This document shows, piece after piece, positions 32,860 through 42,854 of a stretch of 64,000 bases of DNA. The stretch comes from Dicyema japonicum (taxonomy: Eukaryota; Dicyemida; Rhombozoa; Dicyemidae): assembly GCA_011109175.1 (NCBI GenBank), contig RDEW01000036.1:3583-67582 (forward strand), read 5' to 3'. A program made the position numbers and the translations under genes. The stretch's first letter is position 1. Every line of letters starts with the position of its first letter. The notes beneath the pieces are model-generated. The model worked only from the letters and a program-made list of their open reading frames with translations. It was not told the DNA's origin and did no database searches.

Positions 32860-33790
32860 GTGACGCTATTGGTCGAAAAAGCCTATAAAAAGAATTTCTT
32901 ACTGTAGTGTGCCTGGATATATATAATGCAGTGTTTGGCACCTAGACTTCTTGATACGTTGTCAGAGCCAAATATTTGGAAAACGACAATTTGTGAATAG
33001 AAAACTATCTTTCAGGAAGAGAGTCTTACATACGTGTCGGAGATTTTACTTCCAATAAGATAGAGTTAAGAAGGGGAGTTCCACAAGGTTCTATTCTCAA
33101 CCCACTTCTCTTTAATTGTGTGATGAGTGAAGTGTAGAAAACAGAGATCTCCAATAGCCAGATGGTTTTTTATGCTGACGACATAATTGTTCTCGACTCA
33201 AGCATAAAAAGCAAATGTCATGGAGGAGGATTGAATCTCAGATCTTAAGAATTGAAACCTTGTGCGAAGATAATTGATTAAATCTATCGAGGTTATGCAC
33301 TGTCAGGCTATATAAATAAAACGGAAAGAATGTAAATCGTTAAGTGGATACAGGGAAAATTTCAGCTATCGGAAAAATTGAAATATCTTGGACTGTCTGT
33401 TGATAAAAGAGGATCCTTCAAAGATCATGTCGAGACACGAAGAGCGAAAGCGACGGGGATACTTAAATCATTACTTTGATTTTATCTGAATCCGGAGACC
33501 TTCCTTTATATATATTCTGCATGCATTGAACCATTCTTTGATATATGGCTATCAAGGATGTTTTGAGACAGAAGAAAACAAATTCCTGAAATTACTTGAG
33601 AAATCCAGGAGATATACCATTGAGTTGGAGTATGGATTAAATTTAAAAAGATAATTAAGCTTCCTTAAGGAAAAATACAAAAACAATCGAAGAAATATTA
33701 CATCACGTGGAGACGTGTGATTTAATTTGGGCTTTTCTAACTAAAAAGGACACACGGTCAGAAGATACGAACCTTCTGAATTAGTTTTTC
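32860..33790 (+). mobile_element. Family E LINE reverse transcriptase fragment
   Basis: Several frames give LVEKAY, ELRRGVPQGSILNPLLFN (motif B), VFYADDIIVLDSS (motif C, YADD) and KYLGLSVDKRGSFKDHVETR (motif D/E region). The spacing is normal for an LINE RT. It differs in sequence from families A-D. Stops and shifts are present. Confidence 0.75.
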
Positions 33791-33879
33791 GACTTTTTTT
33801 TTTCGACTTTTTTAATTTCTTCTGCCAGTAGATGCCTACTATTTTCCTCCGCTGTTAGTCTGTTAAGATCTGCTTTCGA

Positions 33880-34330
33880 CGACCCCGTGATCCTAAGTTG
33901 TATAGTAGGAACGGTTTTTATGTCAGTTGATTCCGGCATCTCTCATTCTCTCAATTTGTGTTAAACCATTCATGAGGTCTGCTTAAAGTTGTTTGCAATG
34001 TGTTTGTAGCTGTCGTAACACGTATATCCTTGCAAGCATAAATTATGTCATCGGCATACGCAAAAGTTATCAAATTTTCGTCCGAACTGTTTGGAATATC
34101 GTGTAAGACGGTGACAAAGGGGAACCTGTGGCACACCGTTTGTAAGAAATTTTGAGACCGATTGGCAGGATTTTGGTACTACTTTTCCTTTTCGACAGTA
34201 CAAAAGTATTCGAGTATCTTTTGAAAATTATAGGTATTTCCGAGCAGTAGATCTTCATCGTTAAGTTTTTTCTGGGGACCAAGTCAAAAGCCCTGCGGAT
34301 ATTTTCAGAAAGATAGAAGTAATTCACTAA
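33880..34330 (-). mobile_element. Family C LINE RT fragment
   Basis: The minus strand shows an RRAFDLVPRKNL (motif A-like) segment, TGSPLSPSY (motif B remnant) and ITFAYADDIIYACKDIRVTT (motif C, YADD). Its terminus at 33885-33935 repeats the 3' sequence seen at 18135-18190. Confidence 0.7.
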
Positions 34331-34400
34331 TAAATTTAAAAAGAGATTTTATAAGTAAATTAAATAAAAATTAATATTTAAAATTCAAATAATTTAATTA

Positions 34401-35020
34401 ATGAGTGATGTGTCTCCATTTCTCATTCAGCTCAAACGGAGGTATTTTCATATAGACAAAATTAGCTTAGAAGAAGGTCACAAGGACATCCACCACAACT
34501 GCACGAGGACTGCTAATAAGGCAAATGTAAAGAATTTATTTATTTAGATTGTGCATGCTGAAATTATTGAAGTTGAAAATAAACTTAAAAATTTAACCAA
34601 AATTATAAATAATTATAAATTTTTTTCAGACCAAATTTTATCCTTAAATTCAGAGATTAAACAAATAAATTTCCACCTTACCCAAGCGGGTCGCTGTCTC
34701 GACAAAATCCACGAAGGGATGTATCAGATAAAAAACTACGACGAAATCTACCGCGAAAAAACGGATAATCTCCAAAAATACGGAGAAAGGTTGAAGGATT
34801 GGCAAATTGAGCAAGAAAGGAAGTTAGAACTGGAAGATCTGCGATACCAGCAAAAACAGGCCGACTTGGAGTACGCCTTTCAAAAAGATTTTAATGAATT
34901 CTCTGCAAATGGGCCATCTGCTTTGAAAATCGCGGAAATCATTTACCGGGGCTGGATTCAGTAATTTTGGAGGATGAAGAAATGAGAAAACGATTTGAAG
35001 ACTTTTTGTGTGATGATTAA
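34401..35020 (+). CDS. DTNBP1: Dysbindin-like BLOC-1 subunit
   Basis: Probable homologue of dysbindin, a coiled-coil subunit of BLOC-1 that sorts cargo to lysosome-related organelles. Exon 1 (MSDVSPFLIQLKRRYFHIDK...) is joined over a 21-nt intron (34527-34547) to a long, almost purely helical stretch with heptads: AEIIEVENKLKNLTKIINNY, LNSEIKQINFHL, ERLKDWQIEQERKLELEDLR. The diagnostic block is LEYAFQKDFNEFSANG, which fits the vertebrate FEEAFQxDMxxYxSxG. Without a further intron the frame stops at 34962-34964 (180 aa). A 26-nt intron at 34961-34986 would extend it to an acidic end (RFEDFLCDD) with stop at 35018-35020 (190 aa). Vertebrate dysbindin is about 350 aa; its Ser-rich C-terminal part is absent. 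Other coiled-coil proteins could mimic part of this. Confidence 0.7.
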
Positions 35021-35035
35021 CTATTTATATGTTAT

Positions 35036-35360
35036 TATATTCCACGTGGGTAGACATTTATAAAGTTGACTTTAAAATTTGAAAATGTTGAGATCCACGT
35101 GTGTTTGTTACCTTGGTTTATGGTTAATCGATAATTAGTTTTCTTGAGATTTGACTTTATCACTTTGAGTTTAACTTCGAACCCACGTGTGTTTGTTTAC
35201 TCGTAAGGGGTTATGGCTATGGATCTTAGTTTTGCAAAAAATGTATTTATTGACTTTGATTCTGAACCCACGTGTGTTTGTTTACATTTAATGGTAGTGG
35301 CTAATTTGGAACTAGTAGAGGTGATTGACTGTATTTATTGATTTGGATCCACGTGTGGTT
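35036..35360. repeat. Degenerate ~85-bp tandem array, each unit with a CACGTG palindrome
   Basis: CACGTG occurs at 35043, 35096, 35184, 35269 and 35350. The last four sit in (A/G)(A/G)xCCACGTGTG(T/G)TTGTTTxC-like units spaced 88, 85 and 81 bp. The flanking TTTATTGACTTTGATTCTGA is also partly repeated. It lies between the dysbindin and TIM17 genes. CACGTG is the E-box of bHLH factors; a regulatory role is inference. Confidence 0.75.
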
Positions 35361-35437
35361 GTTTGTGTCTTAGTGATAGTTTTTACTATTTAGTATCTGC
35401 TTGTTGTTTTGTGGTAAAGGTTGATAAAAATATTTAA

Positions 35438-35655
35438 ATGGGAAATACGAGCGGTATAACACAAGATACTTTGAACTTGGCTAACGTGGTCCTGGACATA
35501 TTCTCTAAGAGAGCCATTTACTCCGCAGTTTACCAAGAACTCCGAAAATCCAGTCGCGTTAACAAAAAACCATCAGTGAGGATTTTGTTACCTTCTCATG
35601 CTATGACTTAGAGGAACTGCATCGGGGGAAACTCCTCTGGATGGTTGTTGACTAA
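35438..35655 (+). CDS. Small unknown protein with N-myristoylation-like start
   Basis: An ATG at 35438 opens MGNTSGITQDTLNLANVVLD, then IFSKRAIYSAVYQELRKSSR. MGNxxx fits an N-myristoylation signal. The frame as given ends at 35609-35611, but an alternative frame continues as ISEDFVTFSCYDLEELHRGK to a stop at 35653-35655. One additional A in the A6 run at 35564-35569 would join the two into 72 residues. Whether this is a sequence error, a real frameshift or a missed intron cannot be decided here. I do not recognise the family; both halves look helical. Confidence 0.45.
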
Positions 35656-35841
35656 TGGTCTTTTTGGATATAATTTAGGATTAAATTTGGCGTCACATGA
35701 GATGATGGACCACATGACGCAGTGGGGAGAATAGTTGAGCAGAGGTTTTAACTACTTAAATACTACGGATTTAATAAATTAAATATTTAAATAATATATT
35801 TGTAATTAAAATTAAACATTAAAATTTTGTAGTGCACGTTG

Positions 35842-36355
35842 ATGGATGAATATGGTCGTGAGCCTTGGTAATAAAAAATCACATAAATTAGTCCATGGAG
35901 GATCGTGGACGACTGCGGGGGAGCTTTGCGATGGGGGCAATTGGAGGGAGTGTATTTCACACATACAAAGGATATGTGAATGCGCCCGCTGTAATTTTGG
36001 CTTAACAAAATTAGGGGATTGTCAAACGTGCGGTGGGAAGTTTCAACACAGTCCGCTTAAAATCCCCAATAACTGGGGGAAACTTTGCTGTTTGGGGCGG
36101 AGTCTTCTCTTCAATCGATTGTGCCATGGTTTCCATCCGGAAGAAGGAGGGACCACTCAATTCTATTGTCAGTGGGGCCCTCACAGGTTCAGTCCTCGCT
36201 ATAAGAAGTTAATTTTTCCATTTTATCTTCCAGAAGGGACCGGGGCAATCATTGGGTCAGGGATTGTCGGTGGAATCCTGCTGGCTATGATTGAGGGAGC
36301 TGGTGTTCTCATTTCGAAGTTGACGGCAGAACAGTTCCGTCCAAGTGGACTTTAG
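35842..36355 (+). CDS. TIM17: Mitochondrial inner-membrane translocase subunit TIM17
   Basis: Core channel subunit of the TIM23 presequence translocase. Three introns of 24, 24 and 26 nt (first 35868-35891) yield the family order: [96 protein letters not shown], and [20 protein letters not shown]. Four glycine-rich membrane segments and the conserved Cys pair are present. About 146 residues, against 171 in vertebrates; the missing part is the variable tail. One base is lacking at the T3 run 35925-35927 (family Phe before AMG), so the given sequence shifts frame there. Everything else is conserved, which argues for a homopolymer error. Confidence 0.92.
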
Positions 36356-37020
36356 TTCTGATGTTTAGTGGACCCCACGAAAGAACCACCTCCTCAGAAT
36401 GAAGGTACCTCACTATTCCAGTCATTCTTTGGTAATTCTGATGCTCCCAGCTGATGTTGTATTAACTAATGAATTTGTTATTTATTGTTTTGCTGATTTT
36501 GTGATGATTAGTGACGATATGCGAATTTACTGTTGATTCCTGTGTTGACCACTTAGGGTAAATAGAGGTCGAACTCTGATATTTAAGGGTAAAGCTAAAG
36601 TAATGATTCTTTACTACGTGTCCACTCAAAATAGCCTCCAATTATTTTTGTCAAGTTTTAGATAGTTTATCGAAAAACATTTACCAAAACGACATCCTTA
36701 GGTAAAAAGTCATCTTTTTAAATATTATAAAAATTGACTTTAATGAGTCCCATGGGTAAATGGAACAGTTTACTTTAGGTCCTCGACATCTTTAGGTAAA
36801 AAAGTCGTCCTTTTTAAATCGTACAAAAATTGGTTTTGATGGGTATGTGGAACACTGAACAAGGTCCTCGACATCTTTAAGTAAAAAATTCATTTTTTTA
36901 AATTTTATAAAAATTGATTTTAATGGGTAAGTGGAACATTTTACCAAGGTCCTTCAAATCCTATGATTTGTGATAATTAAGTTTATTTTCACATGTTGTT
37001 TTGGTAGACGTACGAATGAG
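36356..37020. repeat. Gene-free stretch containing a three-unit tandem repeat
   Basis: Units start at GACATC in 36691, 36785 and 36870 (spacing 94 and 85 bp). Each has GACATC(C/T)TTA(G/A)GTAAAAA, a T-rich block, TAAAAATTG(A/G)(C/T)TTT and GGAACA. There is no coding signal. It lies between the converging TIM17 and HUS1-like genes, so it is in their shared 3' flank. Confidence 0.7.
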
Positions 37021-37022
37021 AA

Positions 37023-38110
37023 TTATGATTCTTCGGGAAAAGTAATAATAAATGTGTTCTGTGTAGCGAGATTTTGAAACGTATTCCCTTCAAATATTAT
37101 AAAGGCAATCATATTTGAATCGATTCTGATATTCAAATGATCTCCAGATTTGAATGAAGATAAAATGGTGGTTAGATTTTTAATCCAGTCAGTATCACAT
37201 TTTTCAGCAAAATACTCAACAATGTTGTCGTATAAGTATTTGACGATCTGTAAAGTACATCAGAATCCAATTCTGACCCTGATTGATATTCCTGTAAAAC
37301 GAACAAGGAAGTGTAACAGCCGAACTTAATTTTCTCTTTTATGGACATTTTTATATTTGACAGTGTACTATCCTTATCTTGTGAAAAATGCAAGACAATG
37401 AAGAAAACTAATGTTTACGTGAATATGAACCAAATCATAGTCCTCGAACATATAAATTAGCTATGAGTTTAATTGGATCGGAGGGATTATACAAGATCAC
37501 ATCAATAGCAGAAAGAATGAAGCTATAGCGATTTAAAATTACTTCTATGATTTCGTCTGAACCCTGAGATGCTTCTATATTTGCAGTTAGCATAAATCAT
37601 TTTTGATATATGGTTTTGAGAGTGGGATGAAATTTAATTTAATTTATTAACCCCGGAATCACAAGACAGAGGATAAAGTTATCGCCTAATTAAGTGATTC
37701 CGGTGTCTCTACCAGTCCTTTTCATGTGGTTAGTTTTGGAGTCCTGGGTTAATCTCCACAGCGGGGAAGGTTTCTTATCATATCTCGGGCAGGCGTCCAT
37801 ATATAGATGGATGTCCGGCCTGATGGGATGGTCAGGGGACTTTGCCATCTTGAGGAAATCCTGGTGATGGTCCGTAAGGTATTACATGATTGGGCCTCCT
37901 TTCTTAATTCGAACAAATGTTATAAAATCATCACATGTGACAGCCATATTACTTTGTATGAGGAAATATAATTCCTTCTCAGCCAATATATATAGGCAAG
38001 AGGTCTTTTTAACGAAATTTATAATTTTACAGCACTTTCCATAACGTCACTTAATATGTTGTGAATGTTTTCCGATACATCAGGGCATTACGATGAAGAA
38101 TAACATTATG
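37023..38110 (-). CDS. HUS1: Probable HUS1-like checkpoint clamp subunit
   Basis: HUS1 is one subunit of the RAD9-RAD1-HUS1 clamp that loads at damaged DNA. On the minus strand, LIDVMESA joins over a 26-nt intron to TSCLYILAEKELYFLIQSNM, fitting the HUS1 IxNMIxKLAKTCxLxIxPDKLxFI block. Further exons read IEASQGSDEIIEVILNRYSF plus SAIDVILYNPSDPIKLIANL (fits NEIxLELxxxxLxxALKxAxxAxxIKLxxK), IVKYLYDNIVEYFAEKC and the last segment WIKNLTTILSSF...IRIDSNMIAFIIFEGNTF to a stop at 37023-37025. A retroelement 3' end (37637-37885) separates the first from the second half. Exon borders around it and the start codon are unresolved. Another clamp-fold protein is possible. Confidence 0.5.
37637..37885 (-). 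mobile_element. Family C LINE 3' end inserted in the HUS1-like gene
   Basis: The minus strand encodes HHQDFLKMAKSPDHPIRPDI and ends DTGIT with a stop, followed by TTCCGGGGTTAATAAATTAA. It is 5'-truncated to about 250 bp and lies in the same orientation as the host gene, between its first and second conserved blocks. Confidence 0.75.
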
Positions 38111-38149
38111 GTACAATATTCCAATAACAGTTCATTCAGTACAAACATG

Positions 38150-38785
38150 GCATTTATTTTAACTGATTTTTGAAGAAAATAATTATTTATAGTTTCAACG
38201 TTACAGCAATTCACGCATTATTATATTTACTCAATCGTCGATATCCGAAAAAACTAGTCAAATCTATTAAATTTTTGATTTTCAATATTTTCAGAAAGTT
38301 CCTGAATTTGTGTGAATCCTATTTGATAAGACACAGCTTCTCAGTATAGTCGATGATCTTTTAAGCGTGGTTTCATAAAATTTCCGGCAATTGTATGTGA
38401 TTCCATAATATAAGATAACTCGGCTTTGTAATATAAATATTTCTCAATGATACTCTGGTTGATTTAGGTCATCGTGTTTGCAAAATTTGAAATGATAATT
38501 CAACTTAATGAAGAAATGCTTCCTTCTAAGTTTTTCAGGAACAAGAAAAGTATTATGACTAATAATGCAGTGTTTCAAATGTGACTGATTGATTATTCGG
38601 ATTTAAAAAAACACAGCCCTTCCGATGATGAGTAGCTAATATTTTTATTACTTAAACCTCACTTTAGGCCGGATGGCTCAGTGTAATAAGTTCCGACTAA
38701 AATCAATCTCAATATCTCGTATATGCCTTGGATTAATAAATTATTCGGATTGTCAAAATAAATTCACCAGATTTAGGATATAATT
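38150..38785. other. No gene recognised
   Basis: AT-rich DNA upstream of the HUS1-like gene. A short A-box-like string GGCCGGATGGCTCAGTG at about 38668 has no matching B box. Confidence 0.35.
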
Positions 38786-38789
38786 CTAC

Positions 38790-39140
38790 TAGAATGCTAG
38801 GAATCGAAGTGGAAAAGATGTCGGTACAGCCACATCCCAAATAAGCATTTCCCCGAGAGAGGGAAGACAATTACACCGACTGGACGCTTTCCGTCTCCAC
38901 GATCTAGGCCCACCGGTTCCGGAGACGACGAGAATCAGCCTCCTCAAGGGATCGCTTCACAACTCCGTTGGTGGCTGCATGTCTCGGGAACCAACCTTGC
39001 TGAGACGGCAAAAAAGCGGGTGAAAACTTGTGCAGTCCACAACAGATCCACAACGGCATGGATGAGGCTAATACAAGTTGATTCATAGATGGATTGATAT
39101 CCCATTCCGGACGGCGTCTGTTCCAAAGGATAAACCAATT
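38790..39140 (-). mobile_element. Family A LINE knuckle fragment
   Basis: The minus strand encodes PCRCGSVVDCTSFHPLFCRL and KVGSRDMQ, then RRLRNRWA, equivalent to the family A block at 23.4-23.5 kb. Frames are shifted. Confidence 0.6.
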
Positions 39141-39394
39141 GACGATAATAGGTGTTGTTTATCTGGAGCTGCTCTTGGAAATTTGAGAGCTAAAATTGGT
39201 TCTAATTCTATTATTTTTGGGAAATATGATTAAGGATATCTTAATATCATGCTTTTGGAGTATTTGGAGAGTGGTTCCTAAAAATGAAGGAACAAAAAAC
39301 CGAGCTTATTACAAATTTACGATGAAATATTCAAAAGTTATAAAAAATTAAATAAAAACTTATTTGCTAATTTATTTTCAATTTTACGATATTT

Positions 39395-39690
39395 TCAGGA
39401 GCGCGGTAGACACATTTTATGACGCGGTAAAAACAATGAAAGCAAAAGAGAAAAAATATAAAACATTGCACGATCGGTTTACTTTCTATCCCATTGTAGT
39501 CGAGACAACTTGAATAAGTGAAAAATGCTTCGCTTCCTAAAGAAACTTGGACGCCTAGCTAGACAAAAAGGCAACGACACGTGAGACCCGGTGACTTTTC
39601 AGTTGATCTCTGTTGCAATCGTGAGAAACAACGCAACTTCGATAATGTCGATGGGGTCGACTTTGGATGGTTGGCTGTGTTAATTAATTA
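39395..39690 (+). mobile_element. Family A LINE C-terminus
   Basis: It encodes AVDTFYDAVKTMKAKEKKYK, FTFYPIVVETT, then FLKKLGRLARQKGND and LISVAIVRNNAT over shifting frames. This is the region after the endonuclease motifs in family A. Confidence 0.65.
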
Positions 39691-39844
39691 CATTATTGAT
39701 TGTACTTAATAAAATTAATTATCAATCAAAAAAAGAAAAAAATTATAATATTTTATTTAAATAAAATTTAAAATCTATTTATTAGAACACAGACTGTGAG
39801 AATGCTCCAATTTATATGTTTTTGAAAATAAAATAAAATTAGTA

Positions 39845-40735
39845 ATATTTTCCAGTTTAATCGTTGATAAATCAATAATGAGTGAATATACTATTTCAGT
39901 AATAATGAATGATGATATTCCTACGTATATTGTTGAAAAAAACAATACGATTACAGCATTATTTAGCGGAAAAATTGATGTTACGTACAAAATCAAAAGT
40001 AAAGCTGTAATCTTATAATATTGATAAAAGGTGCATGAAAATTTAAACAATGCGAATATTAGTTTCAAAGATTATACCATGATCAAGTTGCTGAAATTAA
40101 ATTGAATAAAAATAATATGACTTCTATAATTCGTCAACGTTTGCACTCATATTATTCCACTATTGATTTCCAGTTGTTTATATCAACTGAAAGTAATGTT
40201 AATGGTTTAAATGTGTAATTTAGCTATGTATATGGATGGCCTTGCACACGAAATCCCATTTGATAACTATTTTAGTTGCCATGATCTAAAAATAGAGTTT
40301 AATAAATATACTTCTATTAGTATTAAAGAAATGAAGATACAACTTCACAAATATAATAATAATCCTAAATTTACTGGAAACGGTAATTTGAAAATTAACT
40401 GAGATTTAGAAATCGATTGTAAAGTTGCTGATGCCAAATATAAAGAAATGAAGAAAAATGAAGAAATTAATAGAGAAAGTAATTTTTAATGAATCACCAG
40501 ATCGTAAACTTCATAAATTAAAAGTACATGATATGAAATCATCGAGTAAGCCAACTACAATTCATAATTCACAAAAAGGTAATGCGAAATAAATTACTTA
40601 AATTAGCAATCAATTCTATAGTAATTTCCGTATGTGTAATTATTGGAATTCTGGTCACCTTTTTGATTATTTATATAAAAAAGTACAATAGAAGAACATA
40701 TACTTCATTTGAGAATATTCCTTTAAATTAATAAA
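39845..40735 (+). CDS. Unknown type I membrane protein, with disablements
   Basis: AT-rich plus-strand coding-like sequence: SIMSEYTISVIMNDDIPTYI, a 24-nt GT-AG gap near 40011, VHENLNNANISF, then DQVAEIKLNKNNMTSIIRQR, MCNLAMYMDGLAHEIPF, KVADAKYKEMKKN and KLHKLKVHDMKSSSKP. After a 29-nt intron-like gap it ends with one membrane segment (VISVCVIIGILVTFLIIYI), KKYNRRTY and SFENIPLN at the stop near 40730. Luminal N-terminus, single helix and short basic tail with an E-x-x-x-L-like sorting signal suggest an endosomal or surface protein. Two one-base frame breaks and a TGA (about 40400) lie inside. It may be a pseudogene or carry sequence errors. I do not recognise the family. Confidence 0.4.
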
Positions 40736-40934
40736 ATCTGGTTTCTGGTTTTTGAAATATATGAGTGTACTTAGGACGATGAATATAGGGAATCTCAACT
40801 GCTTCAATTATTTATATCCAGTTTCAACCGTCTAAATATTTTCTGTTAAATTTAGTATCGATGTTGTCAATATCATCACATAAGGAATAACATAATCTTT
40901 AATTTTTTAGTGAAAACATTTTATTAAGTAACAA

Positions 40935-41290
40935 GACAATCAACATAATCCAGCTGATAGGAGGAATGGCTGTTTCCCCTGACAACTTCCAGAGAAATCC
41001 TTTGGAACAACCATTCAGTTTTCAACTCAGCTATCTTTTGAAATCATTGACCAAAGAAATCTTTCACCACCAAGTTTCGACTGGGAAAAGTGTAGGTACA
41101 GTACCTATCCCAAATCAAACATTTTTCCCGAGAGAAGGAGAAGACAGTTACCCCGTCTGGGCGCTTGATTCAGGCCCACCAGTTCCAGAGACGACGAGAA
41201 TCTAGCCACATCAAGAGAGTGTTTCACAACAAAGATGTAGGGTGGTAAGCAAACGTCCACAACAGAGTTAGACCGATGCCCCCAAATCTG
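40935..41290 (-). mobile_element. Family A LINE endonuclease/C-terminal fragment
   Basis: The minus strand encodes KRPDGVTVFSFSREKCLIWD, the PD-(D/E)XK-like block, and then FQRISLEVVRGNSHSSY (the C-terminal RGNS block) over several frames. Confidence 0.65.
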
Positions 41291-41304
41291 ACAGGTAAAA
41301 AACC

Positions 41305-42085
41305 TTGCTTCAAATCAATTTTATCAAAATTAATATTCACAATTTCTTCAATGTCGACCTAATTTCTGAAGACAAAGAACTCTTGGAGCATGTACTAGAA
41401 AAAGCACCAGATATACTTGAGAAATGGTTTCTCACCGTGAACAGGGAAAAAACAGAACGGACAGAGATAAGACGAATGAACAACTCACTTGAAGAAAAAT
41501 GGAGACACATAAAGAAACTTGGCTCTCTACTAGGAGATAGCGAAGACATCATACAGAGAAAAACATTGGCAAATGCGGCATTACACAGGCTGAAAAATCT
41601 TTGGCTAAAACAGAAAGGATATAACATAAAACAAAGGATTATGTTATATGACACTTTCATAAAACCAATTCTACTATACAACTCTGGGACCTGGGCCACC
41701 TCTAAAGAGGAATTGGAGAGGCTAGACTCATTTCACAGGAATCATCTAAGAAACATAACTGGAATGTCCTGGCTATCCAAGATCTCGCGAAATGGACTGT
41801 ACAATAAGTGTGACTGTATACCATTAAGCCACGAGATCATTAGTTTTCGTTGGAGACTTGTTTGACACGTCCTGAGGTTGGACCCGATATCCCCTCCGAA
41901 TATCGCAATGGAAGATTACTACTCCTCCAATGTAAAACGCTTTCGTGGAAGACCGAGAACTACCCTCCCGGTCGTTCTACAAAACGATCTGAAAGCCGTG
42001 AAGAAAATATTTGCATCTGGTGACGATCTGGACTCACTGAGAGACCTAGCAAAGAACAGAAGAGCTTGGAGCAACCTAACTAATT
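41305..42085 (+). mobile_element. Family B LINE 3' half
   Basis: It is open for long stretches: ILEKWFLTVNREKTERTEI, KKLGSLLGDSEDIIQRKTLA, MLYDTFIKPILLYNSGTWAT, then after one frameshift FRGRPRTTLPVVLQNDLKAV and LRDLAKNRRAWSNLTNSL. This equals the 57.5-58.3 kb part of the long family B copy. Confidence 0.8.
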
Positions 42086-42094
42086 CTCTATATT

Positions 42095-42830
42095 TTTTGC
42101 TTCACATGCGGGGCTATAAATATTATGGCTCTATTTCGAGATTTTTCAAAACCTTCTCGGAAGATCTACCGATCGTAGCATCATCCAAATACCAACAATT
42201 GAAAGCCGTTAAATACGAACGAGCAGCCTCATCCACTGCCAAAGCAAAAAGAAGCGGATCAAGAAGGTCACTTTGTTGGATTCCAGTCGATGATTTACTG
42301 AGATCATCACAAATAACGAGATGGGTTGGAGTACCGTATGCAAGGTTCGTAATGTGGATAATTCTTGGGGCTATCCTCAAAACGGTTTCCAGTAGATGAT
42401 CCCTCCTCACCCAATTGAAGGCGTTGGAAACGTCCAGCTTCACAATATTCCCAGAGTTATCCTCTTTACAATAGTTCACAAAGGAACGAGCGACATGAAT
42501 GGCCGATTCGCACCCACCACGGACGCCCCTTCCGAGTTGTACAGGTTTCAGTTCGAAAGACAGATCATCCACGGTTTCAAAGACGAGGTAGCTCTGTCAA
42601 TAGCGCGGGCAAAAGCCTCGGTCGCCACCACCTTCACGACCTTGAAATTCTCAAAGGAATACGTCTCTGTACTCGTATCCTCGACGCAAGAAGTAGACTT
42701 TCTTCAGACGTAACGTGGTCGATGGACGATCAAGAAACAGTGAACAAACGTTGCAGGGAATATCTTCCATAATGATAAAGTCAGCCATAAACGGCATCGC
42801 CCTCTGGTTAATAAACTTCTACAGACAGAA
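42095..42830 (-). mobile_element. Family A LINE reverse transcriptase
   Basis: The longest family A RT piece: PVQLGRGVRGGCESAIHVAR, VKLDVSNAFNWVRRDHLLE (motif A), GIQQSDLLDPLLFALAV (motif B, with D for G) and FNCWYLDDATIG (motif C, YLDD). It is open for 149 codons and joined directly, in opposite orientation, to the 3' end of a family B copy. Confidence 0.85.
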
Positions 42831-42854
42831 AATTTTCAATAAGCAGGAGCAGGA

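Noticed and set aside
32520-32860. GoLoco-like or other host exon (EELFLDLLSCRRHQNQ)
   Set aside because: The Q-x-x-R-M core is not present and no flanking conserved exons are found; it may be part of the adjacent LINE.
40966-41205. Plus-strand open frame of 79 codons
   Set aside because: The minus strand carries family A endonuclease (KRPDGVTVFSF); this is antisense.
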